From assembly GCA_964549505.1 (NCBI GenBank), contig CAZJVD010000002.1, positions 1 through 64,000 of the forward strand: a stretch of DNA of 64,000 nucleotides, in the 5' to 3' direction. The notes under the pieces were generated by a model. That model searched no databases and was not told where the DNA came from. It was given only the letters and a program-made list of their open reading frames with translations. The stretch comes from CAZJVD01 sp964549505 (GTDB lineage Bacteria; Bdellovibrionota; UBA1018; CAZJVD01). The position numbers and the translations under genes were made by a program. Positions 18,679 through 26,639 of this stretch are shown piece by piece (positions within the stretch are counted from its first letter, which is position 1; each line of letters starts with the position of its first letter).

Positions 18679-20567
18679 AGTTGCTTAATATTTCCTGTCT
18701 ACGAACACTGACACTCGCCATGGCATTTCTAAGCGCCGCATGGGCCGCCGGACCGGGCGACGGTGGCGGTGCCGGAAGCGGTAATCGCATGTTGATGTAC
18801 GCTTCAATCACCGGCATTGCCGTCCAGTATCGTGAAGGTCTTCAGGCCGAAGAAATGACCGGCGGTGGCGTGCGCGTGTGTAACGCTTCCGAAGCCACGG
18901 GTCAGAAAACCGAAAGCTGCGAAACGAGCTCCGATGCACAGAAACCTGTCTCGAAGGTCGAAATCACGATTGCTTATCCGAAACTGACCGATCTCGATTC
19001 GCTCAAACGCATACTGCGCACCCGCGAGCCCAACACTCCGTTTGAATCGATCGCCCCCATCAATGGCATGGAGGGCTTCGTAAGCCGTTCGGCGACGACA
19101 CAGACCGAATCACAGCACGCCCGCATCTATCTGTTTCATAAAAGCGGGGCCGTCATTCTTGCTGAAATCGAGGCATTCGAACATCAGAACGGTATCCAAG
19201 AAATCACAAACGTCTTGGGAACCGTTGCACTCGATATTGAGCCTCCCGTGATCCAGAAAATTGAAGTCGATCGTAACCGAGTTGAGGTCGGACCCGACAA
19301 GGCTCCGTTTCATATTACGATCAGCGGTACAGATGATGTTTCAGGCATTTCCGTCACTGCACCAGCACAAGTTGTCGTGGAAGCGATCGGAACGTCATTG
19401 GATAGGTCTGACTCCGAAGACGCGTTTCGCTCTCGTCGGATGACGCTTGAAATGTCTGTGATTCACAACCCCAATGGAACATTCACACTGGTTGCAAAGC
19501 GTCCTGATGACTACCGTTTTCGTGAATCGGGTCCTTACGTCATTCTCTCCGTTCGTGTGGAGGATCATACGGGTAAGGAAGTGACGTACACAGCGCAAGA
19601 GGTCTCGAGCGAAAAGCGCACGAGCGGTCTTAAAGAGAGCAAACGCATGTATCGTCGGATCGGAACAGTGAAACAAGCTTCTGAACGCGATTTCGGTCGC
19701 ACAGAGATTCCGCTAGTTGTTTTTGAATACAGTGATAGCGGCGGTGCCGACTTTGTTCCTCCAGAAGTCCGAGAGTTTCGTGTGCGCCGCGGATTTGATC
19801 GAGATGATGCAAATCCGTTTTCCCTCGATGGCGTACTCCAAATGCGCGTTACAGACGATTACTCCGGTCTTCCGGACATCTTTCACAGCACGATCAGTTT
19901 ATCAGTTAAGACATTCGCGGATACTGTCAGAGTCGCAAGTATTCCCGGTTATTGGATACGCTTGCAAGGCAATCCAGGTCTCGATGGCTGGTTTGATTTT
20001 CATATGGATACCGACCCCGAGACGACGTGGGAGTTGAACAGCCTACGCTGGGTTCGCGGAAGGGACATGCTGCAGCTGACCGGCGTGAGTCTCGTCGATT
20101 GCGGCGGAAACATGCGACGCTGTAAAAATCAGCAGTTTAATTTGGATACGGGTATCTGGCCTAGTATTCCCATGGTGGGGACATTAGAGCCGGACCAACG
20201 CGGCCCCAGGATAGATGTCATGTGGTCGTCACCGAAAGTTTGGACGATATCTGAAGCAAACCCAAATATTGGCGGAGAGCTCTGGGCGGATGACGATGTT
20301 TCCGGGTTGCGAATGGGTGCGACGGTCTATTTCGTGCAGCCCGATACCAAGAACTTTACCGAGGGTACGCCGTGTGTTCTTGTTCCGGTGCCCGGAAAAA
20401 AACGAGGCGTGTACACGCTCAGAATTCAAGCTGATCACGATTGGTTTGTTAAAAACAGAGGCCTACGCTGGAATGTACGAGACATTACTGTTTTCGATCA
20501 GGCCCACAATGCGGCTCAGTTAGATCTGACCAATTCCAGAACGCAGATTTCATTTGACGTCGAGTGA
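18675..20567 (+). CDS. secreted protein with Ig-like repeats, partner of the TIGR02147 regulator
   Basis: A signal peptide (to about AAWAAG) is followed by a Gly-rich stretch and a small domain with two cysteines. Three beta-sandwich-like units come next, marked by GTDDVSGI (about residue 220), VTDDYSGL (about 394) and ADDDVSGL (about 539), each in an Ig-like context. At least three units share the DDxSG turn. I do not recognise a named family. A strong AAGGAG site lies seven bases before the ATG, and the start overlaps the regulator stop (ATGA). The likely location is the periplasm or cell surface; a role in adhesion is only inference. Confidence 0.8.
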   Translation: MKLLNISCLRTLTLAMAFLSAAWAAGPGDGGGAGSGNRMLMYASITGIAVQYREGLQAEEMTGGGVRVCNASEATGQKTESCETSSDAQKPVSKVEITIAYPKLTDLDSLKRILRTREPNTPFESIAPINGMEGFVSRSATTQTESQHARIYLFHKSGAVILAEIEAFEHQNGIQEITNVLGTVALDIEPPVIQKIEVDRNRVEVGPDKAPFHITISGTDDVSGISVTAPAQVVVEAIGTSLDRSDSEDAFRSRRMTLEMSVIHNPNGTFTLVAKRPDDYRFRESGPYVILSVRVEDHTGKEVTYTAQEVSSEKRTSGLKESKRMYRRIGTVKQASERDFGRTEIPLVVFEYSDSGGADFVPPEVREFRVRRGFDRDDANPFSLDGVLQMRVTDDYSGLPDIFHSTISLSVKTFADTVRVASIPGYWIRLQGNPGLDGWFDFHMDTDPETTWELNSLRWVRGRDMLQLTGVSLVDCGGNMRRCKNQQFNLDTGIWPSIPMVGTLEPDQRGPRIDVMWSSPKVWTISEANPNIGGELWADDDVSGLRMGATVYFVQPDTKNFTEGTPCVLVPVPGKKRGVYTLRIQADHDWFVKNRGLRWNVRDITVFDQAHNAAQLDLTNSRTQISFDVE

Positions 20568-20604
20568 CGTCGAGTGATGTGAGTGACGTCTCGTGAGGTC
20601 ACGT
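20556..20604. repeat. degenerate 10-bp tandem repeat at a convergent gene junction
   Basis: Two exact copies of GACGTCGAGT (20556-20575) are followed by decaying copies: GATGTGAGT, GACGTCTCGT and GAGGTCACGT. The array spans the stop codon of the secreted gene and runs into the 3' end of the HNH gene. It looks like local slippage. Confidence 0.6.
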
Positions 20605-20892
20605 GAGATCAAGGAGAAGCTCAACAGGGGTCTTGAGCTTCTTCGCCTGATTGCACGAAGAACAGGCGGCCGCGAGATTACGCTTTTCACTACGTCCACC
20701 CCGCGCCAAAGGTATTCGGTGATCCATGGTGAGGTCGCTCGCCGGAGTGGCCTTGCCACAGTATTCGCACATCGCTTTTGCGAGTTTCTCCGCCCACCAA
20801 GGCGACCTTTTCAGAAGACGAGCTTCGTCCCGCTCGGCGCGGATACGCCGGGGGTTCGTGTGCTCCGGATTAAGATTGTAGAACTCGCTCAC
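20599..20892 (-). CDS. HNH endonuclease-like protein
   Basis: Small (97 residues) HNH-fold protein. The zinc pair CEYCG (about residues 42-46) and CSSCN (77-81) frame the motif LTMDHRIPLARGGR with the core His, and NLAAACSS supplies the Asn. Such proteins are nucleases or nicking enzymes of restriction, repair or mobile elements, or simply orphan domains. The ATG overlaps the stop of the upstream metallo-hydrolase gene (ATGA), so they are co-translated. Confidence 0.82.
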   Translation of the reverse strand: MSEFYNLNPEHTNPRRIRAERDEARLLKRSPWWAEKLAKAMCEYCGKATPASDLTMDHRIPLARGGRSEKRNLAAACSSCNQAKKLKTPVELLLDLT

Positions 20893-21863
20893 AGATCAAT
20901 GACCATACCTTCATGGGCAAATTCCCATTGTACGGGGTGGAGCGTCAAGCCTTTTCTGGAGGCGATTTTAAGCTGACTTTCATAGTAACGACGTGCTTCC
21001 TTTTCAGCGATTGCGATCTTTTCATCGGACGAAGCTGGGTCATGGTGCATGAAAAGCACGCGCTTGACCCCTTCGCGCATCGCTAGATCGAGCCCGATCG
21101 ATGCTGCTGCGTGTCCCCAATTGATCTTTTCGATCGTCTCCATCAGGGTATATTGGGCGTCGAAAACCATCAGATCGACCCCTTGATAAAGCGGTAAATC
21201 CGGTCCGAGTTCCTCTTGCGAAACGCGTATCGCTTCTGTGTCCACGCAGTGAGAAAACACTTTGCCATTTGACTCAAAACGGAACCCCCAGCAGGGATCC
21301 GGATGATCGAGTTGGTACGGTGTGAATTGAATATCACCGATCTTCTGAGTCTTGCGCGGCTGCAGACGATGGTACTCGATTTTCGAAGGTAACTGCTCGA
21401 GAGGAACGGGGAAAAACGGTTTCCTGAAAACCGTTTGAAAGACCATTGGCAACTCAGGCTGCACCGCGTAAATATGAATACGATTTCCGGGAATAAAGAA
21501 CGGCGTGAAGAACGGTAACCCCATCAAGTGATCCCAATGAAAGTGCGTGAACAAGATATGAATCTCGCCTTTGCCGCGCCCCGACAAGCCGTTCATCATT
21601 TCGTAACCGAGAAGACGAATACCGCTGCCCCCGTCGATGATGATCTGAGTTTTCTCGTCTGAAACTTCGAGGCAAGGAGTGTTGCCTCCATAACCGCCGA
21701 CTTGAGGTAAGCCGTAGTAGTCCAAAAATCGACTGATGTCCGAGCGCGATTGAAATCCAGCATCGAAAAATCCGTTCATCAGCCCCTGCACACGTGAGAA
21801 CAGGGCATCGGGAGAGTAAGGCGCTGGCAAGGAGCCGCGCGACCCCCAGATCTTGATTCTCAT
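20889..21863 (-). CDS. metallo-beta-lactamase-fold hydrolase
   Basis: Metallo-hydrolase with the metal motif FTHFHWDHLMG (HxHxDH), a later aspartate in VFDAQYT and histidines in LFMHHD. An N-terminal KIWGSRGSLP segment is typical of the PhnP/RNase Z-like subgroup that includes cyclic-nucleotide phosphodiesterases. It has no signal peptide, so the substrate is cytoplasmic and phosphodiester-type by family (inference). The Met at 21863 begins directly at the conserved region; 21893 would add 10 residues. Confidence 0.85.
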   Translation of the reverse strand: MRIKIWGSRGSLPAPYSPDALFSRVQGLMNGFFDAGFQSRSDISRFLDYYGLPQVGGYGGNTPCLEVSDEKTQIIIDGGSGIRLLGYEMMNGLSGRGKGEIHILFTHFHWDHLMGLPFFTPFFIPGNRIHIYAVQPELPMVFQTVFRKPFFPVPLEQLPSKIEYHRLQPRKTQKIGDIQFTPYQLDHPDPCWGFRFESNGKVFSHCVDTEAIRVSQEELGPDLPLYQGVDLMVFDAQYTLMETIEKINWGHAAASIGLDLAMREGVKRVLFMHHDPASSDEKIAIAEKEARRYYESQLKIASRKGLTLHPVQWEFAHEGMVIDL

Positions 21864-21998
21864 ATTTTCAGAATAACGCCGAAAAATCGTCACCGAAAAA
21901 TCGTACGAAAAATCAGGTAAAACTTGCCTAGTTTAAAAAAATCCATTACTTCGTCCACAGAGTTAGTACTGAGAGAGAGAAAGGGTTCGGTTGGATAC

Positions 21999-22481
21999 AT
22001 GACCAAGAGAGGACGTCCTAAGGGTCGCTCGCGAGACAAGAAGTCCTATGGACCGCTCGGAGATTTGATTCGAAGCTACCGCCTTCAACGTGAAATGGGT
22101 TTGGCCGACGTCGCAAAAGTTTGTGACTGCTCCGTTCAATTCATCTCGAACATCGAACATGGTCGTGCTCCACTCCCGTGGGAAAAAGCGCGCTTGCTTG
22201 CGAAAGTTCTTCGCATTCCGATGGAAGAACTTCAGGCTTCGAACCTCGCTGTGCGATCGGATTTCAAAAGCTTCATCGGCACTTCATCAGCGCAAGGTTC
22301 ATCACCTGGACTACGCACTGGAAAAAAAGCCGGGCAGCTTCTAGGTCTCAAGAGCGCAGCTTCACTGGTCGCATTGACGGCTCGTGATCGCGATTTGCGT
22401 GAGATTCTTGAGCGCTACCAGCTCGCGACCGATAGTGCGAAGAAACGTTTCTTCGAAACCGCTCGCGAAGCTCTCGCTTAA
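21999..22481 (+). CDS. XRE-family regulator with an N-terminal AT-hook-like motif
   Basis: DNA-binding protein. From the ATG at 21999 the N-terminus reads TKRGRPKGRSRDKK, an RGRP AT-hook-like core. A Cro/C1-type helix-turn-helix follows (about residues 25-75: LGDLIRSYRLQREMGLADVA in part, with VQFISNIEHGRA as recognition helix). The C-terminal half is a predicted helical region without a known domain. The frame is open back to 21924, but the AT-hook start is more natural. The stop codon overlaps that of the convergent lipoprotein gene by four bases. Confidence 0.82.
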   Translation: MTKRGRPKGRSRDKKSYGPLGDLIRSYRLQREMGLADVAKVCDCSVQFISNIEHGRAPLPWEKARLLAKVLRIPMEELQASNLAVRSDFKSFIGTSSAQGSSPGLRTGKKAGQLLGLKSAASLVALTARDRDLREILERYQLATDSAKKRFFETAREALA

Positions 22482-23386
22482 ATAGCAGCGTTACCACTCG
22501 TAAAAGGTTCTTTGCCGCGCTCAAGAGAGCGCAGCCATTGCTCGCGTATCACGTGTAAGCTTTTACCAAACCGCCGCTCGTAGCTCGTGCCACCGTCGGC
22601 CACCAATGCGGCTGTTTCACTGAGACCATAGTTCGCGACTAGAAATTTCACGAACGACCAGGACGTCAGACTGAACGCGATTCGAACATCCTGGGACGAA
22701 AAACGCAGAACGGGTTCGGGTTCTCCAATCCCGTCCACAAAAGCCCGAGGATACTTCTGAATATAGCGAACGGCGAGTGCGTCGGCATCAGCATCGGCCG
22801 GCGTAAAGCCGTGCGCCTTCCCGGGACAAAAGTAAGCCTCCACCCACTCGGCTAGCCCTTCGCTGAGTGAAACCGAACCATGATCGCGCGTGAAATTTTC
22901 AGCGGGCTCTGACAAGTGGGCAACCTCGTGAAAAAGCGGTGCGCGTCCCTCTTTGACGTACGCAAGCATGATGCCCCAAGAGTTTGGGGCGTCACTAAAC
23001 TTTGCGGTGGTCGAAACTGGCCGATCTGCCTTACCGATGTCATACACGTAGATCGTCACGATTTCGGAACCTGAGACCAAACGACGCCCCAAAAGTTCCG
23101 GGACCTCAACAAGGGCTTCGGAGAGCTCGGCACGAAAGTAGGTTTTTTCCCGCGCGGTGAGATAGTTCTGCTCGATCACAACGCGCGCACGCGTCGTGCC
23201 AGCAGTAATGTACGACACATCGCCCGTGCGAATAAGCTCGTTACGAAACTCGGCATAGCCGTCGAATCCACCTGACGACTGCGACAGTGCTTCGGGAAAG
23301 CTGATACCCGAGCTCTGCATGTCCTGTGAACGTCCGCAACCCGCGATCAAAAGTGCGCACGCAAGAGCACTAAGAAACTGTTGAAT
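22478..23386 (-). CDS. lipoprotein with HExxH zinc-metallopeptidase motif
   Basis: Predicted exported lipoprotein with a gluzincin-like active site: HEVAH followed about 22 residues later by an E in GLAEWVEAYF. The annotated-type start (TTG, 23350) leaves only four residues before the lipobox cysteine (IAGCG). In-frame codons upstream encode FLSALACALLIAGC, a good lipoprotein signal, with no ATG, GTG or TTG before the in-frame stop. The best candidate is ATT at 23386, with GGGGGAA five bases or so upstream; a CTG lies further up. It belongs to the thyA-folA operon. The substrate is unknown. Confidence 0.7.
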   Translation of the reverse strand: MQQFLSALACALLIAGCGRSQDMQSSGISFPEALSQSSGGFDGYAEFRNELIRTGDVSYITAGTTRARVVIEQNYLTAREKTYFRAELSEALVEVPELLGRRLVSGSEIVTIYVYDIGKADRPVSTTAKFSDAPNSWGIMLAYVKEGRAPLFHEVAHLSEPAENFTRDHGSVSLSEGLAEWVEAYFCPGKAHGFTPADADADALAVRYIQKYPRAFVDGIGEPEPVLRFSSQDVRIAFSLTSWSFVKFLVANYGLSETAALVADGGTSYERRFGKSLHVIREQWLRSLERGKEPFTSGNAAI

Positions 23387-23431
23387 TGGAAATTCCCCCG
23401 AAAGAGACGCTACGTGCGGGAGGCTCAGCTG

Positions 23432-23959
23432 TCAAACACGCTCGTAAAGCACGTAGCGGTAGCGAAGACCGCTCTCCGTGTCTTCGTTCATCTCGTCTGA
23501 GATCGCACGAAACTGGCTCATAGGAATCTCTGGAAACCACGCGTCCCCCGAAAACTCCTTCTCAATAATCGTAAGATAAATCCGGTCGGTCACCGGCATA
23601 GCGAGCTCATAGATCTCGCCGCCGCCGGTGATGAACGCTTCGTTACTCTCGGGACTCTCGGGACCCTCGGGGCTCCCTGGACCGAGGCGTTGAAAAGCGG
23701 CTTCCACACTCGGTACCACCCACACGCCTTCCGGGGCGGTGTAATCGCGCTGTCTCGTGATCACAATGTTTTGTCGTCCCGGCAGCGCGCGACCCAAACA
23801 CCCAAATGTTTTCCGACCCATGATGATGGGATGACCCATCGTGATCGAGCGAAAGCGCTTCAGGTCGCCGGGCAAATGCCAAGGCAACGTGCCATGAGCG
23901 CCAATCACGCGATTCTGGGACATGCAGGCGATTTGAGAGATGGTCCAACCATTCAGCAT
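23432..23959 (-). CDS. folA: dihydrofolate reductase
   Basis: Reduces dihydrofolate to tetrahydrofolate with NADPH, recycling the product of the upstream thymidylate synthase. The family blocks are in order: ISQIACMSQNRVIGAHGTLPWHLPGDLKRFR, split as residues about 7-20 and 21-37; IIMGRKTF; GRQNIVITR; and FITGGGEIYELAMP. A Gly/Pro/Glu/Ser-rich insertion (GPGSPEGPESPESNE, about residues 93-107), encoded by a 9-bp tandem repeat, lies in the loop before the GGG strand. It lies 6 bp after thyA. Confidence 0.95.
   Translation of the reverse strand: MLNGWTISQIACMSQNRVIGAHGTLPWHLPGDLKRFRSITMGHPIIMGRKTFGCLGRALPGRQNIVITRQRDYTAPEGVWVVPSVEAAFQRLGPGSPEGPESPESNEAFITGGGEIYELAMPVTDRIYLTIIEKEFSGDAWFPEIPMSQFRAISDEMNEDTESGLRYRYVLYERV
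23645..23680. repeat. 9-bp in-frame tandem repeat in folA
   Basis: Four 9-bp units: ACTCTCGGG twice (23645-23662), ACCCTCGGG, then the divergent GCTCCCTGG. On the coding strand they encode PES-PES-PEG-PGS units in the dihydrofolate reductase loop. The length could change in 3-residue steps without breaking the frame. Confidence 0.7.
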
Positions 23960-23965
23960 CGTGAC

Positions 23966-24760
23966 TCACACAGCGATCGGCGCATCGATCTTCGGATGCG
24001 GATCGTAACCTTCGAGTTTAAAATCATCGTAAACAAAATCATGAATCGTCCGACGTGCCGGATTGAGCTTCATCACAGGTAAGGTGCGCGGTTCACGACC
24101 GAGCTGCAGTCGCGCTTGCTCGATATGGTTGAGGTACAAGTGCGCATCGCCGAACGTGTGGACAAAATCACCCGGCTTCAGATCGCAGACTTGCGCCACC
24201 ATCATCGTGAGTAACGAATAGCTCGCGATATTGAACGGCACGCCCAAGAAAACATCCGCACTGCGCTGGTAGAGCTGACAGGACAGCCGCCCCTGAGCGA
24301 CATAAAACTGGAAAAGCACGTGGCAGGGAGGAAGTGCCATCTGATCAATCGCGCTCACATTCCATGCGCTCACAATGTGTCGACGCGAGTCCGGCTTCTT
24401 TCGAATCGATTCAATGACAGCTTCGATTTGATCGATCTTTTTACCATTACCGGCATCCCAGCTGCGCCACTGGGACCCGTAGACCGGGCCGAGGTTTCCA
24501 TCTTGATCCGCCCACTCGTCCCAGATCGAAACACCGTGCTCTTTGAGGTATCCGATATTTGTGTCGCCTTTGAGAAACCAGAGGAGCTCGTGAATGATCG
24601 CTTTCGTGAACACTTTCTTGGTGGTCACCAACGGAAAACCAGCCGACAGATCGAAACGCATCTGATGCCCAAAGATACTGAGCGTCCCGGTGCCCGTACG
24701 ATCCGCTCGCTCGGTGCCTTTTTCTAAGATCGTTCGTAGAAGTTCGTGGTAGTTTTTCAT
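23966..24760 (-). CDS. thyA: thymidylate synthase
   Basis: Converts dUMP to dTMP with methylenetetrahydrofolate. It has 264 residues, the short bacterial ThyA length. The catalytic cysteine is in LPPCHVLFQFYV, the phosphate-binding RSADVFLGVPFNIASY is intact, and the C-terminus ends in IDAPIAV as in E. coli. I chose the Met at 24760 (MKNYHELL), which matches the family start. First gene of the thyA-folA-metallopeptidase operon, divergent from the nucleoside-gate protein gene by 41 bp. Confidence 0.97.
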   Translation of the reverse strand: MKNYHELLRTILEKGTERADRTGTGTLSIFGHQMRFDLSAGFPLVTTKKVFTKAIIHELLWFLKGDTNIGYLKEHGVSIWDEWADQDGNLGPVYGSQWRSWDAGNGKKIDQIEAVIESIRKKPDSRRHIVSAWNVSAIDQMALPPCHVLFQFYVAQGRLSCQLYQRSADVFLGVPFNIASYSLLTMMVAQVCDLKPGDFVHTFGDAHLYLNHIEQARLQLGREPRTLPVMKLNPARRTIHDFVYDDFKLEGYDPHPKIDAPIAV

Positions 24761-24801
24761 GGCTTCCAAACCAAGACCTATCGCCTTCGAAAAGGAAAGT
24801 C

Positions 24802-25770
24802 ATGGGACTCTGCTTGCAAGGCCTCAAAAATGTCTTACGAGATGCCGTCGAGACAGCCCTCACCGTTTACAAAGTCGTCATACCGGTCATGGTTGTTATC
24901 AAAATCCTTCAGGAAATCGGCGGGATTTCGTTCTTAGCAAAACTCTTTGAGCCCGCCTGCTCGCTCTTAGGACTGCCCGGGTCCATGGGACTTGTGATTG
25001 CTTCTGGCGCGTTCATCAACCTGTACGCCGCCATGGTGGCCTACATCCCACTCTCAGCCCAGGATCCGCTCACGGTCGCTCAGATCACCGTGCTCAGCAG
25101 CTATATCTTACTGGCACACAATCTACTGGTCGAAACGCAGATTGCCCGAATGAGTGGTGTGCGTGTCGGATGGACACTCTTGCTTCGACTGGGTGGCGGA
25201 CTCGTCTATTGTTCGGTTTTACGCTGGGCGCTCGCATTTTTTCCCGAGTTTTCAATGATCAGTCAGCCCGCTTGGCAACCGCCAGCGGTCGACGCAAGCA
25301 CGCTGGGCTGGCTTTTCGGCGAAGCTAAAAAACTTGCCATGATCTTCGCGATCATCACAGCCGCGATGGCCGCACTTCGCTTGTTTCGCCATTTGGGAAT
25401 TCTTAAACGATTCGAAGACATCCTGCACCCCATGATCCGCTGGAGCGGCATCACACGTCCGGCGATCAGCGCACTCGTCGTCGGGTTTTTCATTGGTTTG
25501 TCGTATGGAGGAGCATTGATTCTGAAAGACATACGCGACGGTCGCGTGCGCGGAAACGACGTCTTCTTAGTTCACGTTTTTCTTGCCGGCGCCCACGCTT
25601 TAGTCGAAGACACGCTTCTCATGATCTTGCTGGGTGCGAAGATGGTGGGTATTTTTTGGGGACGCTTGTTATGGACCGCCGTGATCGTGTGGATCGCGTC
25701 CCTGCTCTACCGGAAAGTATCCGTTAAACTGCGGCACCGCTTTTTTGCGCGGGTTTCTTCCGCCCCCTAA
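24802..25770 (+). CDS. nucleoside-recognition (gate-domain) membrane protein
   Basis: Polytopic membrane protein with two copies of the gate/nucleoside-recognition domain (about residues 15-125 and 180-300), similar to the fused spore-maturation A/B type. Gate-domain signs are GAFINLYAAMVAYIPLS, LAHNLLVETQI, FFIGLSYGGALI and GAHALVEDTLLM. The transported or sensed molecule is not known for this group. An AAGGAAAG ribosome site is present. The 3' end overlaps the convergent methyltransferase gene by 47 bp. Confidence 0.8.
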   Translation: MGLCLQGLKNVLRDAVETALTVYKVVIPVMVVIKILQEIGGISFLAKLFEPACSLLGLPGSMGLVIASGAFINLYAAMVAYIPLSAQDPLTVAQITVLSSYILLAHNLLVETQIARMSGVRVGWTLLLRLGGGLVYCSVLRWALAFFPEFSMISQPAWQPPAVDASTLGWLFGEAKKLAMIFAIITAAMAALRLFRHLGILKRFEDILHPMIRWSGITRPAISALVVGFFIGLSYGGALILKDIRDGRVRGNDVFLVHVFLAGAHALVEDTLLMILLGAKMVGIFWGRLLWTAVIVWIASLLYRKVSVKLRHRFFARVSSAP

Positions 25771-26608
25771 TCCACTGGCGAAACGACTTCGGAAGAAGTT
25801 TCTTTGCAATAGGACGAAGCACGCCCTTATCGAGCGCGTGTCGATAGTAAAAACTGTCGAAGATCATGGGTGATTTAGCTCCCGTCATCGCCCAAACAGA
25901 ATCGGGACGAGCCAAGAACCACGCAAATCCTTGGAGGCCATCCAACATCTTGAGATTTTTTACGATCACGAGACCCGACGCCTCGATTGCTTCGTGCCAG
26001 CTCGCCTTGTCGAGAAGCCACTGCAACTGACGCCCCTGTGAGGGGCGACAGAACTTCTCGGTAATCCCAGTCCGAGCGGAGTCAAATGATGGAACTAAAA
26101 TGTAAGCCAGACCGTCTTTGGTAAGGATATCTTTTGTTCTCCGGAAAGCGTCGACAGGATTCGTAAGATGCTCGTAAACGCCAAGACTTACGACAAACTC
26201 AAACGGCTTTCCAAAATCGAACTTTAAAAAATCCCCTTGATAGAGCGTCGAAGACGGGGCCCGATCCTTTGCAACGGTAAGGCCTTCCTTGGAAAAATCG
26301 ATTCCAAAGAGCGAACCGTTGTTTGAAAACCCGAGGCGTTCGAAAATCGAAAGTGCAGCGCCACTGCCACAACCAATATCGATCAAACGACCGGAAGGAA
26401 ATGAACGAGCATAGCTTTCGGTAAACTTTTTCAACAGATTGAACGCCAGCTCTGCCTGATGAAAGTCATCCCATCGATACGGACTGCGTTTCAAATGACG
26501 ATCGTACCAATCAACGACATCGTGATCCCAGTTTTCGTCGGAGATCTTCTCGTCGCTCGGTTGGGCTAGATACTCTTGAAACAAGGACTGGAGACGGGTC
26601 TCGATCAT
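25724..26608 (-). CDS. class I SAM-dependent methyltransferase
   Basis: Soluble methyltransferase with the SAM-binding loop LIDIGCGSGAALS (about residues 71-83), acidic strand end GIDFSKEG and the post-motif segment VVSLGVYEHL. The C-terminal part is basic (RGRKKPAQK). Its layout resembles methyltransferases acting on quinones, lipids or sugars, but the substrate cannot be assigned. The start at 26608 follows the ccsA stop by 31 bp; an upstream in-frame start at 26680 is Arg-rich and overlaps ccsA. Confidence 0.8.
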   Translation of the reverse strand: MIETRLQSLFQEYLAQPSDEKISDENWDHDVVDWYDRHLKRSPYRWDDFHQAELAFNLLKKFTESYARSFPSGRLIDIGCGSGAALSIFERLGFSNNGSLFGIDFSKEGLTVAKDRAPSSTLYQGDFLKFDFGKPFEFVVSLGVYEHLTNPVDAFRRTKDILTKDGLAYILVPSFDSARTGITEKFCRPSQGRQLQWLLDKASWHEAIEASGLVIVKNLKMLDGLQGFAWFLARPDSVWAMTGAKSPMIFDSFYYRHALDKGVLRPIAKKLLPKSFRQWIRGRKKPAQKSGAAV

Positions 26609-26639
26609 GAAAAGGTCGTATCGTCGGAGACGCGCGCGG

